Shown: in pieces, positions 6,127-11,693 of the stretch
Position numbering within the stretch: position 1 is the first letter of the stretch
How the letters are laid out: each line of letters begins with the position of its first letter
Assembly: GCA_014523485.1 (NCBI GenBank)
Contig: JAATVK010000182.1
Span: 1 to 11,693 of the forward strand
Source: Nitrososphaerales archaeon TH5894
GTDB taxonomy: Archaea > Thermoproteota > Nitrososphaeria > Nitrososphaerales > Nitrososphaeraceae
Length of the DNA: 11,693 bases
Reading direction: 5' to 3'
Program-made: the position numbers and the translations under genes
The notes under the pieces: generated by a model
The model's input: the letters and a program-made list of their open reading frames with translations, nothing else
Databases searched by the model: none
What the model was told of the DNA's origin: nothing

Positions 6127-6822
6127 CTACTCCCTAATTTTTTTTACTTTCACTCTACTTGCTATTAGTATTATAGCAGAAATACTCAATGCTGTAGCAA
6201 TATAACTTAAAAGATTAGTTCTTTCTATCTCTGATTTTATCGAATTATTCTCATTATTCATTTTTTGTATTAGTTCTTTTGTTGAATTGACTTGTTCTTT
6301 TGTTTCCTCTATTTGATTAGACAAATCATTCATTATTGGGGTAATTTGTTTTCCAATATTTTCCAAGCTACTAGAACCTTCAGAAACTATAGGGAAAGTG
6401 AATTTTTTTACATCTTCGACATCTTCAATTTGAATGTCGTTGTTTATGTTCTGTGTTCCTATTAATCCTTTTAAATTAATAGAATAAGTCCCTAACTTTG
6501 ATGGAATTATATCTGCCAAATACTGACCAACACTCTCTTCAGATGGAACAAAATTTAATTTCTTGTTGATACCACCATAATTAATATTTATGGAGAGATC
6601 CTTCAGAGCATTTCTAACGGGAGAATCATTTTCAAATATAAATATCACCACATCATTTAAATTATTTATTAGAGGTGGTTCATTTGACCATCCTGCTTCT
6701 ATCGTATAGTTCCCTACTTTAATTTCAGTATGTCCATAAACTGATTGTATACTGAAACCCAAGGAAAATAACAATACAAGTATAAAAGAAATTATTATAA
6801 CAGGATTTTTGTATATCATCAT
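6127..6822 (-). CDS. Membrane-anchored ectodomain protein with stalk and C-terminal helix
   Basis: The 231-residue product starts at ATG 6820-6822 (a second ATG follows directly). Residues 1-30 form a signal peptide (IIISFILVLLFSLGFSIQSV, then YGHTE). Residues 31-145 are a strand-rich domain with HTEIKVGNYTIEAGWSNEPP and INYGGINKKLNFVPSEE. Residues 150-200 form a polar helical stalk (LSNQIEETKEQVNSTKELIQ), followed by a membrane helix near 204-222 (LLSYIATALSISAIILIAS) and a basic end (RVKVKKIRE). I recall the same architecture, with GHT..V..Y.IE.GW..EPP and an IEDVE motif, as a recurring Nitrososphaeria surface protein, sometimes near copper proteins. Metal binding here is unproven and no copper-ligand cluster is evident. 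The topology implies an outside domain anchored at the C-terminus. A TATA-like element sits at 6851-6860. Confidence 0.75.
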   Translation of the reverse strand: MMIYKNPVIIISFILVLLFSLGFSIQSVYGHTEIKVGNYTIEAGWSNEPPLINNLNDVVIFIFENDSPVRNALKDLSININYGGINKKLNFVPSEESVGQYLADIIPSKLGTYSINLKGLIGTQNINNDIQIEDVEDVKKFTFPIVSEGSSSLENIGKQITPIMNDLSNQIEETKEQVNSTKELIQKMNNENNSIKSEIERTNLLSYIATALSISAIILIASRVKVKKIRE

Positions 6823-7127
6823 TGTGATTAGTAAATCTCGTTATTTTAACCTATAAATTTAATAAAATTATTCTATAATATTTTCATATTTTATGATTAT
6901 ATACTCATTTGATATTATATATTAAATATACACAAATAAAATAAGTATACTCTTGTAATAGTATCCATAATGAAATAAATAACTTAATTATGCCCTTGCC
7001 CATTTTTCAATCAATATAGATTTATATTTAACTCAAATAATAGGGATTCAAAAATATATTCACTAGTAATTACATCAATTCTTGCTTTGCTCTAATTGTA
7101 GGAATTCCAAAAACCTTTGAAATTATA

Positions 7128-7255
7128 TCAAAGCACAAGAAGATGGAACCACCACCGATATCACTCCAGGTGGAGATACGAGGGTTTAACCAAGGTCAAC
7201 GAAATGAGTGGAATGGTTCACGGTCAATTTGATGGGCAAAGAATGATGCAGAAAT
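7128..7255 (+). pseudogene. Short, frameshifted coding scrap
   Basis: One frame gives KAQEDGTTTDITPGGDTRV then TAA; another, overlapping its end, gives EGLTKVNEMSGMVHGQFDGQ then RMMQK and TAA. Joined by a frameshift they could be the tail of a lost protein. The segment is visibly richer in G+C than the DNA around it, as the intact genes are. No family was recognised, and a start codon is missing. Confidence 0.25.
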
Positions 7256-7457
7256 AATGAAGAACAGGAAGGATATGATGAATAGTAGAGAATTCTAAAC
7301 ATTCTTAAAAATCTTTCACCTTTAGGTTTGTAATATAGAAATTGTTTCCTAAAATCGAAATTATTTTCTAAAATATGTCTAGATTACTGACCAAATCATA
7401 AAACCTTAACACTGGAGCAGGAAAGATAATATTATTAATTAACTAGGTGAAATACAA

Positions 7458-7467
7458 TTTAAATAAT
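7458..7467 (+). promoter_or_regulatory. Likely TATA box of the gene at 7491
   Basis: TTTAAATAAT is centred about 28 bp before the TTG at 7491. A more canonical TATATA at 7480-7487 is too close to act for this start. Confidence 0.4.
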
Positions 7468-7490
7468 TCTTTCACGTATTATATATTGAC

Positions 7491-7724
7491 TTGTCGAGTG
7501 AACCAGCAGTATACAATTGGGATAAAATAGTACTCAAACCTGTACGTTCAAAAGATAATCAAGATGTTGGAAATGTCATTTGTGTAGAACATGATACTGT
7601 TACAATACATGATGGTCGCTATGAATATAAAGTGTCAAAAAACGATGTTGAAGGATTTAATGGAGGAGAAGTTTTTTTGCTCAAAGATTATGCAGAGTTG
7701 CAGAAAACTAGAATTAAACCCTAA
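7491..7724 (+). CDS. Small PRC-barrel-like protein
   Basis: The 77-residue product begins at TTG 7491; no in-frame ATG exists, and the sequence from residue 2 (SSEPAVYNWDKI) matches how I remember relatives beginning. The body is VRSKDNQDVGNVICVEHDTV, then TIHDGRYEYKVSKNDVEGFN and GGEVFLLKDYAELQ. This fits the PRC-barrel / DUF2171-like fold: a K-P-V-x-x-x-D strand, a G-x-V strand, an I-x-D-G turn, the Y-K-V-x-K segment and an E-V-F-L strand. Such short single-domain proteins are numerous in Nitrososphaeria; their function is unknown, though the fold often mediates RNA or protein contacts. There is no signal peptide, so it is probably cytoplasmic. It is transcribed alone from the likely TATA box at 7458-7467. 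Confidence 0.75.
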   Translation: MSSEPAVYNWDKIVLKPVRSKDNQDVGNVICVEHDTVTIHDGRYEYKVSKNDVEGFNGGEVFLLKDYAELQKTRIKP

Positions 7725-7874
7725 TTTTTTATTTTTATTTTGAAGAATTATAGCTATAAATTAAAAGTGTTTAATCGTTATTATTATCTTTTATATATTG
7801 ATCAATACAGAATTATATACTAAAAATCAAAGTAATCTTGATTACAAAAACGAATGACAAGATATGTATCGTTT

Positions 7875-9107
7875 TTATATTTTATTTTTGTAAATGGAGT
7901 ATCGTCTACCCCGCCATTTTATAACATCTTTCTTTCCTGAACTTATAATTGATGAAAGAAATGCGATAAATACAAATGAACCAGCTAGTGGAAAAGATAA
8001 TGAATATAAAGAATTTTGAAATACGGTATACTTTAACTGTAAAACATTAGTTATTATTAATAATAGAATTGACATAACAGTTAAAAATAATAGAATTAGA
8101 TCTAATGCAGAGTTACTTATAGTCATAGTTACATCTTTTTCATCTAATACATTGGTAATTAAAAAAACTGGTAATACAATTAAAGAATATATCAGTAAAA
8201 AAAATGTTGCAACCACCATCATAAATGCTTTTATTTTCTCTCTTTTATAGAGAGGAATCATGAGCCTACGTAGTCCATGCCACAGTGTAGAAGAATTTCT
8301 TGTCCACACCGCATGTATATGATCCTCACCGTTAACGACTCTAAGTTTAAAGCCTTGTTCTTTGACTTTTTTGCCTAATGCCCCATCCTCTACAATTTCT
8401 TCTTTTACTGCCTTATGGCTTCCAACCGCTTCATATGCTTTCTTTGTTATTATAAAGAAACTTCCAAAAAAATATCCTACTTTAGTTTTGGGATCATTTG
8501 CTTTCAATGCCGAGTATCTAGATACTGAAAGAGTCCAAAGTATAGGTAGGGTAATCTTTGTCCAAAAATCATTTGCTAATATTTTAGGTATTGCAGTTAG
8601 TGCATCGAGTTCTTTAGATAGTAAATGATTTACGGCTAAAGAGATAGCTGAGGAAGAATGAGTAGTGTCTGCATCAGTAAAAAGGAAAAGTTGACCAGCT
8701 GATTTAATGTATCCTTGATAACAAGCCCAATTCTTTCCGGTCCAACCTTCTGGCTTTTTTTCTGCATTAATAAAAATTACCTTGGTGTTCATTGTGCTAT
8801 ACTTTTGGATTATTTCTTTTGTTCTATCTGATGAAGAATCGTTAATAGCAACTATTTCATAGCTGGAATAGTCTTGGTTAAGTAAACTATCAAGACATTT
8901 TTCTATGTCTTGCTCTTCATTTCTTGCTGGAAGTATGATACTTACTTTGGGAAAAACAATATTCCTACAAGATGTAAAAACTGAAAGTTTTGGCACTTCT
9001 CGTAATGACTTGATAGTGTAAATAAGAAAGTAAATCCAGCTAAAAAAGATAGATACTTGAATAATAATAAATAGCAGAATTAAAAATGTATTAATGAAAT
9101 CAATCAT
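7875..9107 (-). CDS. Family 2 glycosyltransferase, membrane-bound
   Basis: The 410-residue product has one N-terminal membrane helix (residues 5-31), a GT-A catalytic domain (53-290) and about three C-terminal helices (293-385). Key motifs are VSIILPARNEE (55-65), the nucleotide-binding AINDSSSDRT (87-96), GWTGKNWACYQG (121-132), the metal-binding DAD in FTDADTTH (145-147), the ED pair that supplies the catalytic base (EEIVEDGALG, 240-241) and WHGLRRLM (276-283). GWTGKNWA and the ending WRGRRY (about 398-403) resemble the CrtQ/HpnB-like branch, which glycosylates lipid acceptors such as carotenoids or hopanoids; the acceptor here is unknown. It probably moves a sugar from a nucleotide donor to a lipid or surface glycan at the cytoplasmic membrane. 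Full length, all motifs intact, ATG 9105-9107 with a TATA box 28 bp upstream. No operon partner is adjacent. Confidence 0.9.
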   Translation of the reverse strand: MIDFINTFLILLFIIIQVSIFFSWIYFLIYTIKSLREVPKLSVFTSCRNIVFPKVSIILPARNEEQDIEKCLDSLLNQDYSSYEIVAINDSSSDRTKEIIQKYSTMNTKVIFINAEKKPEGWTGKNWACYQGYIKSAGQLFLFTDADTTHSSSAISLAVNHLLSKELDALTAIPKILANDFWTKITLPILWTLSVSRYSALKANDPKTKVGYFFGSFFIITKKAYEAVGSHKAVKEEIVEDGALGKKVKEQGFKLRVVNGEDHIHAVWTRNSSTLWHGLRRLMIPLYKREKIKAFMMVVATFFLLIYSLIVLPVFLITNVLDEKDVTMTISNSALDLILLFLTVMSILLLIITNVLQLKYTVFQNSLYSLSFPLAGSFVFIAFLSSIISSGKKDVIKWRGRRYSIYKNKI

Positions 9108-9130
9108 ATATCATTACATATATCATTTCT

Positions 9131-9140
9131 CTATAATAAG
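9131..9140 (-). promoter_or_regulatory. TATA box of the glycosyltransferase gene
   Basis: The reverse-strand sequence CTTATTATAG is centred about 28 bp before ATG 9107, consistent with a leaderless transcript. Confidence 0.45.
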
Positions 9141-9280
9141 AGATTTTTTATTATAATAATAACAAAAATTCATATATTTTTATAACCATTTATACACCTT
9201 GATTAACCAAAGAATTGATTTTATTGTAGTTTTGAATATTATATGTTAAAAAGTTATTCTAATTTTGCATGAAAATTTTA

Positions 9281-9290
9281 CTTATATAAT
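9281..9290 (+). promoter_or_regulatory. TATA box of the gene at 9314
   Basis: CTTATATAAT is centred about 28 bp before ATG 9314 and fits the leaderless pattern. It lies back to back with the glycosyltransferase promoter in the same 206-bp gap. Confidence 0.55.
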
Positions 9291-9313
9291 ATTATATATA
9301 TTATTGAAATAGT

Positions 9314-9583
9314 ATGAATCACTCAGCTATTATAATTCCTATTGTGATAACACTCATTTATGCAATCACTTTACCTCATGAACAATCCATCAGTACTGGA
9401 GAAAACAATAACAATTACATATCAAATAGAATTTATTTAGCCAATATTAATCAAGCAATGGCAGTACAACAAGATGGAGAATTAGATGAAAATGAACCAA
9501 TTACAGATTTACCTGTCATTAATTCTCCATGTAAATCAAATTGTCCTCCCACTTTTGAACTATGTATCTATATATGTATGTAA
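9314..9583 (+). CDS. Small secreted protein with a four-Cys C-terminus
   Basis: The 89-residue product starts at ATG 9314. Residues 1-20 are a hydrophobic signal sequence (HSAIIIPIVITLIYAITL), a little short of polar residues at the start. The mature part is acidic and polar (EDG-like QQDGELDENEPITDLP) and ends in CKSNCPPTFELCIYICM, four cysteines spaced C-x3-C-x6-C-x3-C. I recall similar CxxxCPP...CxxxC tails in other small exported proteins of Nitrososphaeria. The spacing suits two disulfides outside the cell or a metal site, but neither is shown. It has its own promoter, is divergent from the glycosyltransferase and convergent with the phosphatase gene. Function unknown; an extracellular or surface peptide is the best description. 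Confidence 0.7.
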   Translation: MNHSAIIIPIVITLIYAITLPHEQSISTGENNNNYISNRIYLANINQAMAVQQDGELDENEPITDLPVINSPCKSNCPPTFELCIYICM

Positions 9584-9768
9584 AATAACATATTATTGAT
9601 CTGATACTTTATCATTATTTGATTATGGCATCAATAATAATCTCAAGATCAGAAATTCCAAAAATATCCTTAATTATTTAAATTAAAAATAAAGTTATAT
9701 GTTGAAGTTTCAGATTGTTTAAATGTCTAATCCAATCGAAGTCATGAAAAATAAATAGATACTTCTAT

Positions 9769-10935
9769 CTAATTAATACACCTTGATTCAGTCATTAATA
9801 TTTTTGCGTGTTCTCCTAATAGTAGAGCCTGTTCACCTGTTAAATGTCCTTGTTCCCATTCATTCAACAATGAGTGACCAAATGATATTAATTTGTCACA
9901 TATTACAAGATTATTAGTTGAGACATCGTCATCCAAAGTTCTATTAACTGTTGATGTTGATTTTTCGATAATAAATTTGTCTTTAATTATGTTACCATTA
10001 TTAGAATAAAATTGTCCAACAAGACTTTTTCCGTTGTTTATTGTTTTTACTTCCAAAAATCCATGTTCTTCTAATTGGGTTGCAGTGAAATAAGCTTGGT
10101 CATCTAATCCATGTAATTCTCGTCCACCAGTACCAACTATTGCAAAAACTGGACCTTCATCCTCTTCATAAACAATATTTTCTTCATTATTCCTAAAATC
10201 TAATATTGCACTTTGTGTTATTGTAGGATTAGAAGGATTCTCACTGTTATAGATTAAAGGATAGGTTCTCTGATAATTATGGACGTGTCCTTGTAATACT
10301 AAATCTACACCATATTCATGGAAAAGACTATGATACAGATCCCTCAAGGATTCCAAACCTTCATGAATAGTCTTTGAAGTATACATCGGTTGGTGGTAAT
10401 AAACAATTATCCAATCTATTGAAGAATTTGTTTTTGTCTTCATTAAATCATGTTTAACAAATTCAAATTGTTCCGATCCTTGTTCATATGGTACTTCTGT
10501 AGCCATAGAGATAAAATGTACATTATTACGATCAAAGGAATAATATTGGTTATCAAGATTAGTATAATCCATATATTGCTTTAATAATGACTCGTCTTCA
10601 AATTCATGGTTGCCAAAAGAAATTTTTATTTTTTGAGAATCTATTCCTCCCACAATGTCCTTCCAACATTTCGCACTTGTTTCATAAGAATAATCTCCTA
10701 AACCCAATAATAGTTCAGGATCTATATTTATCATATTTAAAACAGTTTTTTTTGCATCTTCATTACAACTAAAATCGCCTACTGCTACAATATTATAGTC
10801 AGCAATCGCACTAAAAGGATTTTGTTGGCCATTTTCAGCCAAAACATTTGTCTGATTAAAGAACAAAAAATAATAACCGACAAATAAGGTAACAAAATAA
10901 ATAGGCCGTAAATTAAGTTTAAATTTTAAGTACAT
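9769..10935 (-). CDS. Secreted purple-acid-phosphatase-like metallophosphoesterase
   Basis: The 388-residue product begins at ATG 10933-10935 with a signal peptide (PIYFVTLFVGYYFLFF, then NVLAENG, residues 11-36). The calcineurin-like domain shows all metal-binding blocks in order: GDFS (53-56), GDYSY (80-84, the GDxxY form with the tyrosine typical of purple acid phosphatases), GNHE (108-111), H181 in YYHQPMYTS and GHVHNYQRTYP (216-226). It would hydrolyse phosphate esters outside the cell using a two-metal centre, supplying inorganic phosphate or processing extracellular nucleotides; the substrate is unknown. After the domain come about 80 residues with a predicted helical end holding two cysteines (VICDKL, SRCIN), perhaps a disulfide-tied cap. 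A TATA-like CTATAAAAGT at 10991-11000 would give a leader of about 35 nt. Lone gene, full length. Confidence 0.88.
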   Translation of the reverse strand: MYLKFKLNLRPIYFVTLFVGYYFLFFNQTNVLAENGQQNPFSAIADYNIVAVGDFSCNEDAKKTVLNMINIDPELLLGLGDYSYETSAKCWKDIVGGIDSQKIKISFGNHEFEDESLLKQYMDYTNLDNQYYSFDRNNVHFISMATEVPYEQGSEQFEFVKHDLMKTKTNSSIDWIIVYYHQPMYTSKTIHEGLESLRDLYHSLFHEYGVDLVLQGHVHNYQRTYPLIYNSENPSNPTITQSAILDFRNNEENIVYEEDEGPVFAIVGTGGRELHGLDDQAYFTATQLEEHGFLEVKTINNGKSLVGQFYSNNGNIIKDKFIIEKSTSTVNRTLDDDVSTNNLVICDKLISFGHSLLNEWEQGHLTGEQALLLGEHAKILMTESRCIN

Positions 10936-11413
10936 TTGGGATTATTTCTCTCATCATTCGTTCTCAAAAGTATTTAATATTAATTTGGTCACTTTTATAG
11001 ATAACAAAAATCCTAATTCAATTAAGTACTATTAATATATTAGAAATTAATTTATAATGTTCTAGTAGATTTTTGAATATCATGATAGTGTCATAGACAT
11101 ACATTAATGATAGAGTATTAATATACAAGATTGTAAAAACTATTTCTCGTACTAATCAATCGTCTTAGCACATTAAGAGAATACATACTAAACTATAATC
11201 CGAGTTTTTAAAAATTTTTTATTATACAATTAATATAAAACATTGATAAGCTTATTTCACATTATTATAATCGCCATAAAAATTTAGACAGACATAGCAT
11301 ATCTTTTTTTATTCTTCTATTAATAACATCATCCATATTGTGGTAATGCTAATCTCTTTGATTTGGTTTTTACATACCAATGATATAGAAATTGCAGCAC
11401 CATCTATCTTTTA
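10936..11413. other. Intergenic region between two leftward genes
   Basis: It holds the likely phosphatase promoter (CTATAAAAGT on the reverse strand at 10991-11000) and, 35-50 bases past the stop of the deacetylase gene, a weak 5-bp inverted repeat (TTGGT 11363-11367, ACCAA 11376-11380). A rightward frame around 11340-11609 is the shadow of the repeat-bearing deacetylase tail. No gene is supported in the gap. Confidence 0.4.
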
Positions 11414-11693
11414 TTATTCTACTATATCCAATGATTGGATTTCCTTTGGCTTGTACCATGTCGGGCTTGTATCCTGGACTTGGGAATATCCTTCTGGTCC
11501 ATCTGGCACAGTTTGTTGTGTCCTGATGGTTTCTGTCCATGTTGGGCTTGTATCCTGGACTTGGGAATATCCTTCTGATCCTACCAAAGTATTAACATTC
11601 TTTATATAAAATCGTTCTTGGGATTTATCATACCCAAGATCATCAATAGTTATGACTTTGAATCCATTATCATGTAAATATTCCATCTCTAAG
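11414..11693 (-). CDS. Polysaccharide deacetylase, C-terminal end with repeated tail (partial)
   Basis: The frame is open to the right edge, so the gene starts outside the window; the ATG at 11684-11686 is internal, since LE precedes it in frame. The first 30 visible residues, EMEYLHDNGFKVITIDDLGY followed by DKSQERFYIKN, match the end of NodB-type polysaccharide deacetylases (family 4 carbohydrate esterases) as I know them from Nitrososphaeria: the last helix, the K-V-I-T strand and the DDLGYD segment. Catalytic residues are off the window. After the fold the chain continues for about 60 residues with the 13-residue unit EGYSQVQDTSPTW twice, split by a 14-residue linker, then YKPKEIQSLDIVE and the stop. 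The enzyme family removes N-acetyl groups from surface or extracellular glycans. The tail is not part of the fold and is unexplained. Confidence 0.75.
   Translation of the reverse strand, partial: LEMEYLHDNGFKVITIDDLGYDKSQERFYIKNVNTLVGSEGYSQVQDTSPTWTETIRTQQTVPDGPEGYSQVQDTSPTWYKPKEIQSLDIVE
11456..11500. repeat. Direct repeat, copy 1 (45 bp)
   Basis: This segment matches 11537-11581 at 43 of 45 bases and encodes, on the reverse strand, the second GPEGYSQVQDTSPTW unit of the deacetylase tail. The copy-to-copy distance is 81 bp, a multiple of three, so the frame is kept. Confidence 0.85.
11537..11581. repeat. Direct repeat, copy 2 (45 bp)
   Basis: Partner of the repeat at 11456-11500, differing at two positions. 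It encodes GSEGYSQVQDTSPTW, where the mutation changes Pro to Ser at the second residue, and leaves the rest of the unit unchanged. Confidence 0.85.

Larger units (their letters stand above)
6823..7490. other. Intergenic region with a possible gene fragment
   Basis: Flanks at 6823-7120 and 7300-7490 are A+T rich and hold only promoters. The central part, about 7120-7270, is clearly less A+T rich than its surroundings and contains coding-like scraps in different frames (see the next entry). Confidence 0.35.

Noticed and set aside
8362..8628. Rightward 88-codon frame
   Set aside because: It lies antisense within the glycosyltransferase, whose motifs are all intact.
10587..10772. Rightward 61-codon frame
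   Set aside because: Antisense to the phosphatase gene and without coding-like features.
11340..11609. Rightward 89-codon frame containing a repeated HVGLVSWTWEYPS segment
   Set aside because: The repetition is simply the reverse-strand reading of the duplicated deacetylase tail; the deacetylase frame extends to the window edge with recognisable family sequence.

Overview
The window looks like chromosomal DNA of a soil-type ammonia-oxidising archaeon (Nitrososphaeria, plausibly Nitrososphaeraceae such as a Nitrosocosmicus-like genome). The reasons are the strong A+T bias, TATA boxes about 25-29 bp before start codons with almost no Shine-Dalgarno sequences (leaderless archaeal transcripts), and several small protein types that I recall only from this group. 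That assignment rests on recalled family resemblance, not on a search. No rRNA, tRNA, CRISPR array, insertion sequence or housekeeping gene is visible.

Layout. 1-567 (minus) is the N-terminal part of a multi-spanning membrane protein that runs off the left edge. 749-1012 (plus) is the decayed C-terminal half of a secreted Trp-rich family. 1013-1450 is non-coding with several inverted repeats. 1451-1729 (plus) encodes a small secreted, sequon-rich helical protein. 2030-2450 (minus) is a small gene split by a one-base homopolymer frameshift, and 2597-2827 (plus) is an intact 76-residue hypothetical. From 2851 to about 4205 the DNA is very A+T rich and holds remnants of at least two secreted proteins plus tiny candidate ORFs. 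4215-4801 (minus) is a secreted protein whose signal peptide is cut by a second homopolymer frameshift. 4993-5397 (plus) is a conserved 134-residue protein. 5688-6113 (plus) is the decayed N-terminal half of the same Trp-rich family seen at 749. 6127-6822 (minus) is a membrane-anchored ectodomain protein.

The right-hand third is healthier: a 77-residue PRC-barrel-like protein (7491-7724, plus), a family 2 glycosyltransferase (7875-9107, minus), a Cys-containing mini secreted protein (9314-9583, plus), a secreted purple-acid-phosphatase-like metallophosphoesterase (9769-10935, minus) and the C-terminus of a polysaccharide deacetylase with a duplicated tail motif (11414-11693, minus).

Genes mostly stand alone, each with its own promoter, and do not form operons. 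The common theme is the cell surface: secreted or membrane-anchored proteins, glycan synthesis, glycan deacetylation and extracellular phosphate release. The left two thirds are a gene graveyard, with four or five recognisable remnants and two single-base frameshifts. I see no convincing new multi-gene system. The most useful observations are the complementary broken halves of one family, the two homopolymer frameshifts (assembly error, recent decay or phase variation), the repeat-bearing deacetylase tail and a hairpin-rich intergenic segment.
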